NCBI GenBank assembly: GCA_023213395.1
Contig: CM041465.1
Coordinates: 224,075,741-224,139,740, forward strand
From: Cycas panzhihuaensis
Lineage: Eukaryota > Cycadophyta
Direction: 5' to 3'
Length of the DNA stretch: 64,000 nt
Positions within the stretch are counted from its first letter, which is position 1. The number at the start of each line of letters is the position of its first letter. The notes beneath the pieces are model-generated. The model did no database searches and was not told the DNA's origin. It worked only from the letters and a program-made list of their open reading frames with translations. This document shows, in pieces, positions 36,891 to 53,487 of the stretch. A program made the translations under genes and the position numbers.

Positions 36891-36892
<2 letters not shown>
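36823..36892 (+). repeat. Two copies of a 13-bp island shared with the array flank
   Basis: ATACTTCGTCAAT at 36823-36835 and ATACTTCGTTAAT at 36880-36892. The first is identical to 38030-38042, about 40 bp outside the array, in the same orientation. Confidence 0.8.
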
Positions 36893-36924
<32 letters not shown>

Positions 36925-36939
36925 ATACATATATATATG

Positions 36940-36978
<39 letters not shown>

Positions 36979-36992
36979 GTCTATATATATAT

Positions 36993-37043
<51 letters not shown>

Positions 37044-37119
37044 CATATATATATGTATATATATATATGTGTGTGTGTATATATATATATATATATACAT
37101 ACATCTATATATTTATATA

Positions 37120-37154
37120 CATTCTCTGTGGATTTGTGCAACACTCTGTCTCTG
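37120..37154 (-). repeat. 35-bp island, inverted copy of 38589-38623
   Basis: The reverse complement of this island, with core GAGTGTTGCACAAATCCACA, matches 38589-38623 (core GAGTGTTGCACAAATGCACA) over 35 bp with two differences. It is an inverted duplicate of element E leader sequence surrounded on both sides by AT repeat. Confidence 0.88.
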
Positions 37155-37226
<72 letters not shown>

Positions 37227-37228
37227 CA

Positions 37229-37409
<181 letters not shown>

Positions 37410-37426
37410 ATATATATATATGTATG

Positions 37427-37608
<182 letters not shown>

Positions 37609-37651
37609 GATATATATATATAAATATATGTATAAATATATATATATATAA

Positions 37652-37857
<206 letters not shown>

Positions 37858-37884
37858 GTATATGTATATATACATACATATATG

Positions 37885-37968
<84 letters not shown>

Positions 37969-37988
37969 TACATATATATATACACATA

Positions 37989-38906
37989 CAAAGACATAAA
38001 AAAAGATAACAGGCATAAGATATCATGCTATACTTCGTCAATGATGCACTGCCCCACATACCATCATCACTTGCTCTTCTGCTTATGTACTGGTGTTGCT
38101 AATGGTGACGATAAGTGTTGAGCTAGTTTGGAGATTTTGTAGTACCCTACAAAAACTTAAGACTGCCTATGTCTAGGAGTGGACAAGAGAGATAGATAGA
38201 TAGAGACGAGGTAATGGCCTGTGACACAAGGTGATTCAAATTTGTGTATGTTAGACATTCAATATCTAATGATATGATGAAGCCGAGCTTAGATTTCTTT
38301 TTCATATTCCATAGAAAGATGTTCCAGTAGAAGTGAGCTAAGAATAAGTGAGGCTAAACAATAGATCTGAGTTGTCCCATTCTGTGGCGAGCATTATTAG
38401 AGTAAAAGTAAATTTGGGAACAAATGTATAGTAGTGTACAGGGGCACCATGAGAGTGCAGAGGTGAGGGTGAGCCATGTAGCCACAGACAGAGACAGAGG
38501 GCCAGATACAAGATCGAACCACTCTCGTCAAACCAATTAAGAGGCTAACTAACTACAATCTCTTTGTCCTAGGTCGAACATGGTCTCACAGAGATAGAGT
38601 GTTGCACAAATGCACAGAGAATGTAGGCACAAAAATTCCATAGTAAATGTAGAGAATGCAAAGGAGCCATTGAGACGTAAAGCATGCAAACTTCGCTATG
38701 TAGGCATGGGGAACATACAAAGGTAAAACACTAAACATACATAAGTCTCTTTACATATGGAAGCAAACATAGTGCCTCAAAGAAGAATGGATTTTCTCCA
38801 ATATGATATAATAGACTGAGTGCATATGCAAAACTTGGGAGTTGTGAAATAGAGAACATAAAAGGAGAAATGGAGATAAAGTCACTTTTTATCAGCCAAA
38901 AATAAA
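37989..38906 (-). other. Leader region of element E, 5' side
   Basis: Moderately AT-rich unique sequence between the microsatellite and the primer site, in the position of an LTR-element leader. No gag domain was recognised. A (GATA)n-like stretch (AGATAGATAGATAGAG) lies near 38190. Confidence 0.45.
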
Positions 38907-38918
38907 GCTTTGATACTA
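38907..38918 (-). other. Primer-site-like sequence of element E
   Basis: Minus-strand TAGTATCAAAGC matches 10 of 12 bases of the Met-tRNA type TGGTATCAGAGC and abuts the LTR end at 38921. Confidence 0.6.
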
Positions 38919-38920
38919 AA

Positions 38921-39224
38921 TGAAGATGTTTACATGGAGAGCAGAGTGGAGTAGTGAACAAAGCATTCAAGCCATATTGATAATCACATTCAAAACATTG
39001 CATTATTTCATATTGCTCAAGAGTATAAATTTTATAAGATGGTCGTGTTGAAGAACACTGGGGGATTTTGCCCCAAAGTTTAAATATCTGAGAAGAGGAT
39101 GGGAGCCCTCCTCAACCTTGAATTCAAATTAATATAACATATAAACAACATAACATAAAATAATGATTACCAACTTACCATTATGGCATGTACAACTTGC
39201 ATATTCCCAATGTAATATTAGGTG
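38921..39224 (-). repeat. 5' LTR of element E
   Basis: 304 bp; partner of 31227-31459. The frame 38731-39003 (minus), which crosses its edge, is not considered a gene. Confidence 0.7.
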
Positions 39225-39900
39225 TTGAATATTAACCTTAACAAATGGTTAATAAGGAGAAGGATAAGACATAGGCCTCAAAATCCAAATTTTGTAAACT
39301 ACATCATACAGTCCCAAAGCCTATTTCCTCTTTTGATCTTCTTAAGATTTAAAGGAGTAAGGCTTGAGCTCAGGAATATGGAGAGGATAACTTTATTAGA
39401 TGTAATATTTTGGCCTCTTCCCTAAATGAGGAAGGAGAATATATAGAAGACAAAGAATAGAACAATGATGAATATTATAAGTTGGAACATGTGAGGTCTT
39501 TCTGATCAATTTAAGCATGTGTTCATAAAGTTTTATCATAAAATTCCTCAAGTTGATTAATTTTATTTGTAAGAGATTAAATACTCTTGCAAGCATCTTA
39601 GGGCTACTTTATTTTATGTCTAACTTGAATATGTTGACTTCAATAATTATATAGTGAAGGGAAGGGCGGTGTGGTCATAATAGTCAATCCCTCTATTCAT
39701 AATAAGATTATATTATTCAAACTAGACCTAGGAAATATATGTATTTAGATTTTACTTCATATATAGTGTATGGATTTAAGTGTCATTAATATTTATACCC
39801 CAAATATATGGGGATTTCAACATAATTAAATATCCATTTGATAAAATTGACAATAAACCTTTTAAATAGAATAGGGGAAGAAAAGTGTTTAGTAGACTTT
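39225..39900 (+). pseudogene. LINE J endonuclease remnant
   Basis: Near 39469 the plus strand reads MNIISWNM*GLSDQFKHVF, the opening of a LINE endonuclease. SCKHLRATLFYV follows, and in another frame GVVIIVNPSIHNK and NIYTPNIWG. Many stops and shifts. Upstream (39225-39425) a basic, unconserved stretch could be the ORF1 tail. RT is not readable downstream. Orientation and order fit the ORF1 remnant at 30340-31226 on the other side of element E. Confidence 0.6.
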
Positions 39901-39959
39901 AAAAGATAAATTATCCTTATATGATCCTAATACATATTCCTCCTTTATTTGCATGAAGC

Positions 39960-40620
39960 TAAGGATTTCATTGCTTATCGTGCCCAATAAATACCTTCTT
40001 ATGCTCAATTCATCTTCAAATATGTTTAATTTACTACTTCTATGCTACACCATAAAACTATAACTCTATAAAAATATCACCCACTTAATATGCCTTGCAG
40101 CTAATTTAGCTTGAGAATTAAAACACTTTAGACTTTAATACTCCGTTAATAAAATAAATTCTTTATGTAACAAGTAATGTCTCCAATGGCTTACCATTTG
40201 AACTATGGTATATAACTCTTAATCATAAGTATTATATCTTCTTTTTGCATCATTTGGCTTCTCATTAAAAAATGCTATTAGATTGCCCTCTTAGCTAAGA
40301 ACTCCTCTAATAGATAACCCTAATGCATCACATTCAATAATAAATGTCTTCTTAAAAATTAAAATAGTAAGCATGGGTGCTTCACTTACCTTCTTCTTGA
40401 GTAACTCAATTTTTTTATTTGCTAGTTTTATCCATGTAAGCACCTTTCCATTGATATAATATACTATTAGTATAGAAGGACCACTAAATTTTTTTATAAA
40501 TTTCTTATAAAAGTTTAGATAACTATGAAAACTCCTTACTCTAGTAATGATATAAGGTGTAGGCCACTACAATATGGTTTTGATCTTCTTTAGATCCATG
40601 TTGACGTATTCTTAAAAAAT
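39960..40620 (-). pseudogene. Element H: Ty3/gypsy RT-RNase H relic
   Basis: Minus-strand translation, in order: TRVRSFHSYLNFYKKFI (end of RT/connection), APMLTILIFKKTFIIECDA (start of RNase H with the Asp), RRYNT*D*ELYTIVQMVSHW, a QSLKC.. segment and AARHIKWVIF. This is the standard gypsy RT-RNase H block. Stops are frequent. No LTRs, integrase or gag of the same element were found nearby. Confidence 0.8.
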
Positions 40621-43600
40621 GGCATTATTGTTGTCTTATAATATTACACCTTCCTGGGAAAGTGGTAGAACTAGTCTATAAGGGGTTTGAGAATGCAAGC
40701 TTATAGGGACAAATAATGGGAAAGACTCGTTCTAGAATATATCACTTTATATACAAGTATAGGTACAAGCATTTAGAAAGAGGTCCTTTGAAGAGAAAGA
40801 GTACAAGGGTGAATTAATGGGTGATAGGGATGTAAGAGGTTATGATAAATTGCAGGCATGTGGGGAAATGATATTATGGGGATGAACTATGTTAGAAACA
40901 TCTATATGTTTGAATAAATAAATAAATCCTTCAAGGATGAAGTCTTACTGATACAGTATTATCTCTTTGTATTGGGCCTTAGTGATGTTTCTTAGATTAA
41001 AAGGACGCACACCACAAAATATACAAACACACTAACAGTGGTGCAACTAAGATCTTTAAACAATGAAGATATGGAACCCCCTTTTAATTTTATAACAAAG
41101 TTGTATAATTAATTAAACATATAACTATAGGATTATCATGTTACAATATACACATATATGAATTACACCGAGATGTTCAACCCTCTAGCTTATAACACAA
41201 TTACTACCCCCTCACAAGCCTTTGGCTTATAACTCCTCTCAGACACTCCTTAGACCTTAATAGACATCAACCTACTCACTAATTATGCCTTCTTAGGCAT
41301 TTACTCAACACATTAACTCAACATTACATTACTGAGTTATGCAAGAAAATAATGTTACCTTTATTGGCATGGTGTAACCCTAATATAAAACTCAATAAAA
41401 ACTTATGTGATAGCAGCAAAATATTTCCTTAAATCAATAATCTAAATATCTAGATTTTAGATAATTAACACAATGAAGATAATCTTTAAAAAAAATAATA
41501 GAAAATGTAAATTAATTAAAAAGCTAATAAATGAAAGCTAAAATGGCAATCAAATTAGCCCTAAACACCTACATGTCAAAATAGATATTAGCTCATTGTA
41601 ATAAAATAATAAGCATGTACATAATGGATTAGGGGTTCCCTATATGTAAGCACCAAAATTAGGCCTTCATTTAAAAACTAATTTCATACTTAATAATTAT
41701 TTAAAACACCAACTTTATTATGTACAAAATCTAACTCCATACTACTTGTTAAAATACTAACTTCATCGTTAGTTTTAAGATTATTATATAGCACTTATGC
41801 ATTGGTACTAACTTCTCCTCTATGCTACTTCTCTTCTTTACACTCTTGCACTACCTCTATCAATGATTTTATGCATTCTCTTCTCCTTCATCTTATTCTT
41901 CCTTGGCTGCCACACTATAACTATCTTGAACACTACCTTTATACTACCTCGTGATTAATACTTTATGTGTCTTCTTCCTTCTATCAACTCCACACTCTAG
42001 CTCCTCTCTATTGTTCTCCCAAAAGGTCCAACCCACCACACTAAGTAAGCTCTTTATATTTATGCACAACTTGTGAATGGTCTTCTTGCTAATTTCTCTA
42101 GCTTGGCATTATCATTCTCATATATTAGTTGCCTCTATACTTATTATGAATCACCCTCAATTTGGCACTCTGTAGCCTCATCTACATTTGATTTGTGTAT
42201 GTTACTTTCATCCACTCTTATAAATGATGCATCAATCTATATATTCATTTTATTCATCATAGTCCATGTTTTATCCACTTCACACTCCATCACAAGTTAG
42301 GTGAAACCCCCCCTAGTCATCTCCTTGTATTTTGCCCTCTATATAAGGTTGTCTTGCTATATTGCTTAGCTTAGTTACCATGTGTTGTCCACTCATAAAC
42401 TCATACTCTATCCACTTGTTGTTTAACTCATTTTTTCTCTTCATCGTTTTGTCATCTAAATTAATAACCTAGACCTAATCTACGTCTTCATTGAATGGTG
42501 GTTATTCACTCACAAATTATAGATCTATCAATCTATGAGTTGGCTCCCTCATTACTTTAACCTCATAGAATGGCCCAGATTAAATATTATGTCACCATCT
42601 AATGGTTGAAATTCACTCACAATTGATTTGTTTTCCTCTCTATGCTTTGTCATGCAAATTTCTTTATCTATGAGTCTTACCAAGCTTCACCATATGTCAC
42701 TCATCTAATGGATCTTATTTCCTCGTAAATTATAAGTTTTTATATATGTAAGTATATGAGACAAGAAACAATATGAAATATGTTGGATCTTATTTGATAA
42801 GTAGAAGATCCTTGGATTTAAATCTACTACCTACTTTCATGCTTGAGGATGCTTCTAAATTTAATTTTATATGTCTAGGTAGAATGAAAAGGAAGAAAAG
42901 TTATTAACAAAATGGAAACAAAGTTGGAATTTTATTAATAGTCTATGCAATGAGAAAATATGTGAAAGAGATAGTTATTGCAAATGAGATTTATGAGACT
43001 CTATAAAGTTGTCCTAAGTTAATAGTCTATGATGGGGCTTATATGATTAAGGACATAAAGACAAATATTACTTTAGTTTTAAAGTAAGTGAAGATATAAC
43101 ATAGAACTAAATTAACAAGTTTTATGCTATAAAATAATCTAATGGGATATTATTTTAAGTGGATTTTGTGAAAGAAGGACTTTTGGGAAAATAACATAGT
43201 TTTAGATGTCAATTTTAAAACCCCATAGAAAATGCACAGCATCCTAACTTAGTTTCATGTGATGCAAAATTTATGAATCAGAAATCATATGTATTGTATG
43301 AACAACTAAAGGGTTTTGTACCATGTATGGGCATGAATGTGGCATCTTGTAAAGTGGTCTCCTACAATGTGGTGTCCCACAACGTGGTGTCCTATAAATA
43401 TCACCCTTACATGAGATATACCTACAAAAGAGGTAATCACATAAAGTAACATCCTACGCATAAAGAGCATTCTTGAAAATGAATAAATATAAGGAAGGAA
43501 CAATAAACTTAACATCCTACAAAACGAGAGAATGCAAAAAATGATCAATGAGTGAATATGAGGAACAAGTCTATACCCTAATGCTACACATAAAGAATTT

Positions 43601-44051
43601 TACACTCACTACATTATTTTGGAAGCCATTTATTAGATAAGAGGTGATTCAGGAGATCACCTAACCTCCTTAGATATGGATAAGTAGTTCTCTACAGAAC
43701 TATTATGGAAGAACCTATAAAGGACCATATTTTTTGTGATCTAGTTTAAATGGAGTCTTAGAGTGAACATTAAGGACCCTAAACTTATTAAAGAGATACT
43801 ATCCACCAAGTTTACATACTATGATTCACTAAGGTTGGCCTTATTACTATGGTTGGGCAAAAATAAGAAAGGAATAAAGGAATCATCAACTAAGATTTCC
43901 ATGCCAAATAATTGAAGGGTATTATTCCAACAATAGTTAATCGCATTCAAGATATGAAGGAGAGATATAGTATGATAGTTGGCCAATCTTATACTAAAGA
44001 AATAGGTGCATGAAAGTAATTTCATAATCATGTTATAAATATTATATTTTG
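40621..44051. other. AT-rich DNA; nothing recognised
   Basis: Short frames occur (42073-42300 plus, 43306-43548 minus, 43819-44031 minus) without recognisable domains. Around 43335-43395 a GTGG(T/C)(A/G)TC(C/T) motif is repeated locally. Probably further decayed transposable-element sequence, but I cannot assign it. Confidence 0.4.
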
Positions 44052-47366
<3,315 letters not shown>

Positions 47367-47371
47367 ATGTA

Positions 47372-47612
47372 CATTACATAATCACTAGTAGTTGGAAAAA
47401 CCCTTGTGAAGGTACCTTTTGCTAGTAAAAGGTAGATGTTAATGTTAACTATTAAAAGGTATACATAGGTTACTTAGGGCCACTAATGAAAATAAAGGCC
47501 AAATGCCTCTCTAATAAGATTCATGGACTAAATGGCCATTGTTATTATTTAAGGCCTTATAGATATACAAGAAGCTAGTTTTTTGAATGAAAAATGGCTA
47601 CCACCTATTTGG
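47372..47612 (+). repeat. 5' LTR of element F, first part (split by G)
   Basis: Aligns with 59958-60200, for example AGATGTTAATGTTAACTATT against AGATGTTAATATTAACTATT. It ends at TTTGG (47608-47612), the target site of G. The LTR start differs (CATTACAT against TGTTACAT). Confidence 0.88.
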
Positions 47613-48002
47613 TGTTAAAACTATGTAATATCACCTTCATTTCGTTTTACTATATGTTACTTTTATGTTCATTATATAATCCTAAGGTGACCCTAATGTA
47701 AATTTAATGATATCATATAATTTGGTCAGGTCCACTACATGTGCCACTTAGTTGACCAATTGTAATTCTCAAAATATTAATAAGTTACTTATAAATTAAG
47801 CCTTATCATTATTTTGTACAAAATATTAAAGGTTATGCAAAAGCTGTACCTAAATTAAGCCTCATGTGGTGATAAATTTACCTATGCTCTTTGATATACT
47901 ATTGTTCTACTCATGTTTTACTTATTTCCTACATTATTTTGTTAATTTAAATTGATACTTGATTAGGAGCTCATGATTTTTAGATCTTGAAGTTTTTTAG
48001 AA
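47613..48002 (+). repeat. 5' LTR of element G
   Basis: 390 bp starting TGTTAAAACTATG. Matches 53488-53879 throughout (for example ATTATATAATCCTAAGGT in both). The primer site follows directly. Confidence 0.9.
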
Positions 48003-48014
48003 TGGTATTAGAGC
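48003..48014 (+). other. Primer binding site of element G
   Basis: TGGTATTAGAGC immediately after the LTR; one base from the Met-tRNA type site. Confidence 0.85.
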
Positions 48015-49989
48015 TGATTGTGCTATGATTTAGAGTTTTTTATAGAAATATTGAGAAATGGAGGCATGTTCCTTCATAACGACACCCCATTTACTTTATT
48101 TCTTTATTTTTCTCTAAAAAATTAATGCATTCTACTATATTGATGTGAAGTTCAGCCATTTTCCAACATATATCAGCCTCTTACAATAGATTCTTAGGTT
48201 GTTTATAGCCACACTTGCTTAGGGTTCATTTTTTAAGCAAAAAATGGTGAAAAAGGCCTGTTTCCAAGCCTCTTCAACCCTAGATCTATACGTATATATC
48301 TTATAGAGCAATATTTTCCTCTATGGTAGTGTTAAAATTCAATCTCTACCTGCTAGAGTCTATTCATATGAGTTTCATCCCATCTTATGCTCATTTTTGC
48401 TCTATTTATCTCTCACAGCCCTCTTGCCTTCTCTAACTTATTCCCACTCATTCTAAGCCTATTTCTCTTTAAATTTGCATCCCCTTACCTCCTTAGACCT
48501 CTGCACCCCACCTCCATCATTTTTAGGATGAAATATTGAGATTACATGTGATTTTTTGCCTCTTGTTCTCTCCATGGGTTGCCTAACATCATGCGCAGGC
48601 CACGCATCTCACGATCATTATTTTCCTCAAAATTTTATCATTTTTATTCACTGAAATTTAACCTTAGTCACTTGAAATCAAATCTCATTTGATGTTTTCA
48701 CTTGAATTTGGCCTTTATCCCCTTTATTTAGCCTTTTGATTAATCATATGGCATTGATTTTTGATTAAAAAGGTAGATTTCAAAAGGCATTTAGCTAGTT
48801 TTAATTCTTTTTGCATATTAAAAAAGGATTAAATTATATTTAATAAAATTTCAGGTCCATAAGGCCCCTAACTACATTAGAAGGAGGTCATATGTAGTCT
48901 ACTAGCAATCGAGGGTTGCTCTGAAGGGGCTTAAGCCCATCTTCCTTTAGATTTTTCTCATAACAGGGTTCCTCCACTGTTTTGGCTATATCTTAATAAT
49001 TATAAATCTGATTTTCAAATTGTTTAGACCATTAAAAATAGGATTCAGTGCTCTATAATTTAGAACTAGATTAAGGTAGAGTTAAAACCATTTTGCAAAA
49101 GTTATAAGCTGCCAAAGTAGAGCTTGGTATTTGAGCATATTTAGGCTTTTTCGTCAAATTTTAAAGGTATATTTTAGTTTTTTAAAAGTTCATGTGCTAC
49201 TTTATGTTGTTGGCAAGCTTTAATTAGTTATTTAATTCTATTTTAAGGTAAAAAATGTATGGTGTTGGTTTTTTATAGATGTTGCTCTTGGAAGGTTGAT
49301 ATGATTCTCTCTTATGCATGACCTATGAAAGAGCACTATAAACCCATCTTTGGCTTTTCATTTCCTTCACTTTTATCTTTATTTTAGTTGTTTTGCCTTA
49401 AAAAAAAAAATGATTGTAATAATTTACCATAAAATTAATCTTCTTATATTATAAAAGATAATTTCCTAATTAATCACCATTTTTTTAACCTTGCATGGGG
49501 AATGGTTAGGACCCCTGAAGTTACCACCTCGCATATGCCATTAGTGTACTTTAATTTGCTGAGAAAACCATTAGCTATAAGGTGTAATAGATAGCAGGCT
49601 AAGGTATATACCTTTCCTATTAGAGTTTAGAGACTAGGCTAGACCTAGAAGGGGTGAGTGCCTCAATTAGTCAAGTTCTCACCACTAGATTTATCATTAG
49701 GCATAAGTCTGATGCAGGTAAGAAAATAAATCAAGGGGGTACTAGACCTTTATTGTATCCTACATACTTAGGTATTGAACCTTAAGCTCATGTACTAGTA
49801 TATCAGGTCCTTAGTTTCCTACTTCTGGGTAGGCGCTACTGGATAGGATAGTAACTAAGAACATTCTTGGAGACCCTTGAAACTTAGACTTCTAGATTAG
49901 TAGCCCCCTAGGTAGATTAGTTCACAAGCACAAAATCTTAAAGACATAAAACAAAATAAAAACTTAGAAAAAATAGCATCACAAATAAT
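48015..49989 (+). other. Long leader of element G
   Basis: About 2 kb between primer site and gag, unusually long for a copia leader. No domain was recognised. It could contain a further decayed insertion, for example around 48140-49430, but I found no terminal repeats. Confidence 0.4.
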
Positions 49990-50640
49990 ATTCTCTAAAA
50001 TAATTAAACTAAATGGTATCAACAATTTCATACCATGGAAAAAACAAGTTAAAACCTACTTATAATGAATGATTTTTAGGCCTATATCATTAGAGACATA
50101 TCCCTTTTTAAACCTATAACAGGTCTAAATGACTCCACTATAGTCATTCCACCTAATCTTTTAGCCTTAGCTAACTTCAAAGCTAAGGATGATTTTACCC
50201 TATCCTTCCTCCACTCGGTTGTTGAAGACCAAGTAGACTAAAATATCAAAATAGTCTAAACATCTCATGAGACATAGACCATACTTTATGCCCTCTATGA
50301 GAGAAAGGATGAATCTAGATCCTTAACCCTTAAGGCTTGTTTATTTATAATCTCTTTTACAGACAATATTATAAACTACTTGACTAAAGTTAAAACCATT
50401 AGAAACCAACTTATAATCCTAAGTGAACCACCTTCAGATCATGACTTAATCTGTAGCATCCTAAACATCTTATCTATAGAATATAACTCCTTTATCTTTA
50501 AACTACATGATAATTATTCAAAAATATATCTCATTACCTTTAATGGGCTTTTATTACAAGAAGATAATATACTCAATCAACTTAGGGTTATATTTATATC
50601 TGACTCAACCTTTGCCTTTGTAACCTATAATTAAAAAATA
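49990..50640 (+). pseudogene. Gag remnant of element G
   Basis: Readable segments: LALANFKAKDDFTLSFLHSV, TLYALYERKDESRSL, YLTKVKTIRNQLIILSEP and LSIEYNSFIFKLHD, the copia gag (UBN2) core. An 84-codon open piece lies at 50380-50634. Further on (50855-50920), C.YYGKTRP..VEYRRC is a degenerate zinc knuckle. Confidence 0.8.
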
Positions 50641-51340
50641 ACAAGACTATCAATAGAGTAGCTTAATAGTTTAGTCAACACTAGAATCTAACTCAATAAT
50701 TGGACTCTCTTACCATCTCTTAAGAGCTACATTAGTAGCTAACTCAGTCATAGAAACAACTAGTTGGCACCTCCATCAATCCAAGTCAATGGCCTCAATA
50801 ATCCTAGCAACAATAATAGAATCAATCTTAAAAGAATCAACATAGTAGACCAAATATCGCTTGCCTTTACTATGGTAAAACTAGACCAATAGTTGTTGAA
50901 TATAGGAGATGTCAAGTTAATTCTCCTTATTATCAACAACTAGCCCCTTTTTACCAATGAGCACCCTCATATTAATAAGGAGATCCAAGTTACCCTCAAC
51001 AAAGATAAGGCTATCAATAAGGAGGATTATACCCTTCATAAGGAGCGCTTTATCCACAATAAAGAGGCCCTATTTTATAACAAGGAGGTCTCTATTTCCA
51101 ATAAGGTGGCTTTGTTTAATAGTAGGGAGGCCCTTACATAAGGAGGGCTATCATTTCAACCACAAGACTAATTCTACTAATAGAATTAGAATCCAAGGCC
51201 TACTCAAGGCCAAAGAATATAGAATAGGTAGTAGTTCCTAATAGAAATTAAAGGAACTGGTAAAATAATCAATCATAAGAAGGTAATAGGGAAAATAATT
51301 AGGATCCCTCCTCCTATAACCTATTTTTTGTAGCTCTTTT
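50641..51340 (+). other. Gag C-terminal / linker region of element G
   Basis: Contains the degenerate knuckle. 50960-51130 has an unusual run of near-repeats of AATAAGGAGG (AATAAGGAGATCC, CAATAAGGAGG, CATAAGGAGCG, CAATAAAGAGG, CAAGGAGG, CAATAAGGTGG). This may be a small degenerate tandem expansion inside gag. Confidence 0.5.
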
Positions 51341-51600
51341 ATCTTAACTTGATGAAAATTCTTGGCTTATAGACATAGGTACAATGAGATACATGACTAG
51401 TTTAAAGAAGATGTTTAAAGAGACCTACCCAATAAGCACCCAAACTATCACATTTGGTGAAAATTTGACTTATGATGTGACCAAAATTGGTAGGGCTCCA
51501 ATAGCCTTGAAAGATTCCAGTATCAGGCACCACATCAATAATATGTTTCCTATACTAGGAATGAAGATGAACTTGCTCTCTATTAGCTAGATGAATAAGT
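51341..51600 (+). pseudogene. Protease region of element G
   Basis: LIDIGTMRYMTSLKKMFKET matches the copia protease start (LDSGAS.HMT), with the active-site D-S-G changed to D-I-G. It ends in NMFPILGMKMNLLSIS, the conserved protease tail. Confidence 0.8.
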
Positions 51601-51879
51601 AGAATTTATATGTCCTCTTTAGCTAGGGCATTTGTAAAATCATAGATCATGCAATAGGTAAACTTGTGGCCATAGGAAATGAAAATGGTGGCTTATATAG
51701 GTTGGATGGTGTCCCCCTTGCCACTACTCAATAAAATGAATCCTACTCATTGCCCAATATAACTCAACTTGCTAAGGGGAAAGATGTAATTGTTGAATAG
51801 TCCCCTTATATTTAGAAACCAAGTGAATGCTTATATTCAAAGGACATTATCATCTCAAACAATACAAAAGACCAATTAT

Positions 51880-52742
51880 GGCATCAAGGCCTTGGTCATT
51901 TAAATATACAAATCTTAAACCTTATGTCTAGGCTTCAAATAGTATATGGTTTACCAAACATTAAGAGATATAACAATATATGTGAGGCTTATCTCAAGGG
52001 AAAGTAGTAAAGCGAGAAATTCCCTTCTAAAAATGCATGGAGAGCCTCACAAATATTAGAGCTGATTCACTCAGATATTTGTAGGCCCATGTCAATACAA
52101 TCACTCAATGGGAGCCTATATTTCATCACCTTCATAGATGACTTCTCAAGAAAAGTGTGGGTCTACTTCTTGAGAAAGAAGTACCAAGCTCTAGACAAAT
52201 TCAAAGAGTTCAAAGTTGTAATTGAAAATGAAAGTGGTATGACAATCAAGACCCTTAAATCTAATAATGGTGGTGAGTATATCTCTAATTAGTTCAATAA
52301 CTTTTACAAGGAATATGATATCTAGCATTAATTTTTAACACCTCACACACCATAACAAAATAGTGTAGCTGAAAGGATGAATTAGGCATTGATAAACAAA
52401 AGAAAATCCATGCTTACTGATGTAAATCTTACCACCAAATTTTGGGTTGATGCCATAGCCATAATTTCATACCTAACCAACATAAATTTTATAGTTGTAG
52501 TTAGGAACATTACTCTTGAAGAAGCTTAGTCAGGTTAGAAACCAATAGTATCACACTTGAAGATTTTTTTATGCATGGTATATAAACTTATTCTAAAGGA
52601 CAGTAGAAAGAAGCTTAATGACAAGAACTCGAAATGCATCTTCCTTAGCTATGCACCTAGTTGTAAAGCCTATAAAGTATTTGACATAATTATGAGCCAC
52701 ACTTACATAACATGTAATGTCATATTTGTAGAAGATACATAG
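51880..52742 (+). pseudogene. Integrase of element G
   Basis: The pre-integrase segment (LWHQGLGHLNIQ..) is near 51877-51930. The core has HSDICRPMSIQSLNG, FITFIDDFSRKVWVYFLRKK (first Asp region), KSNNGGEYIS (the SDNGGEY motif with Asp changed to Asn), NSVAERMN and KFWVDAIAII. The downstream block (52557-52742) contains KCIFLSYAPSCKAYKVFD, the post-core copia motif. Several in-frame stops; the second catalytic Asp is lost. Confidence 0.87.
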
Positions 52743-53046
52743 GACCTGACTCCGCTTTAACCTCAATTTGTAGTTTTATATGAAGTTGGTACATCTCCCG
52801 TGACTCTTAAACAAATTCAGAAGCCACTAGTACTAGCCTCCTCATACACTCCAGGTCCTTCATCAATTCTAACAGCATCCACACTAATAACATAAGCAAG
52901 CATAACCTTATCACTAAGTTTAATTAATGACCTTCTAGTAGAAGCTACCAACATTCAACTACATCCTAAGTGGGTACAATAATTATTAAAGGATGCTCTT
53001 CCTCCTCTGACAACTACCAAAAAGGCTTTAAAAAATAAGACACTTT

Positions 53047-53480
53047 ATGAATTTTGCCTTTATGGCACATGTCCTAGAAACATCTAAGTCTTCAACGTTT
53101 GAGGAGGCAGTTGAAGACCAAACATTGAAAGCAACTATGGATGAAAAGATGAACTCTATCATAAGAAATAACACTTGGAAGTTGATAGATGTACCACTTG
53201 GAAAGAAGCTAGTTAACTGTAGAAGGCTTTATAAAGCAAGATTTCATTCCAATGATCCTATTGAGTGTCATAAAGGTCACCTAGTATTAAAGAGTGCCTT
53301 CTTAAATGGAAAGCTCATAAATAAAGGTCACTTGTAACAACCTCTTGATGGCTTCATCAACTGAGTTCACTGACTAGCTGAGGACTAAGTTGTAGATATA
53401 TTCACTAAAGCACTTGGTAAACCAAAGTTTAAGTAGTTTTGATACAACCTTGACATCAAAAGAAATGAAACTACTATTAA
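53047..53480 (+). pseudogene. RT start fused by deletion to RNase H end of element G
   Basis: Opens with TFEEAVEDQTLKATMDEKMN and NTWKLIDVPLGKK (start of RVT_2). It jumps to SAFLNGKL and QPLDGFIN, then directly to VVDIFTKALGKPKFK, the very end of copia RNase H. Between KGHL at about 53330 and 53390 the YVDD active site, thumb and nearly all of RNase H are missing. A smaller gap also lies within the RT start (KARF.. to LKSAFL). Compare an intact copia RT-RNase H of about 1.5 kb. Confidence 0.82.
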
Positions 53481-53487
53481 GGAAGGG
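53479..53487 (+). other. Polypurine tract of element G
   Basis: AAGGAAGGG directly before the 3' LTR. Confidence 0.75.
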
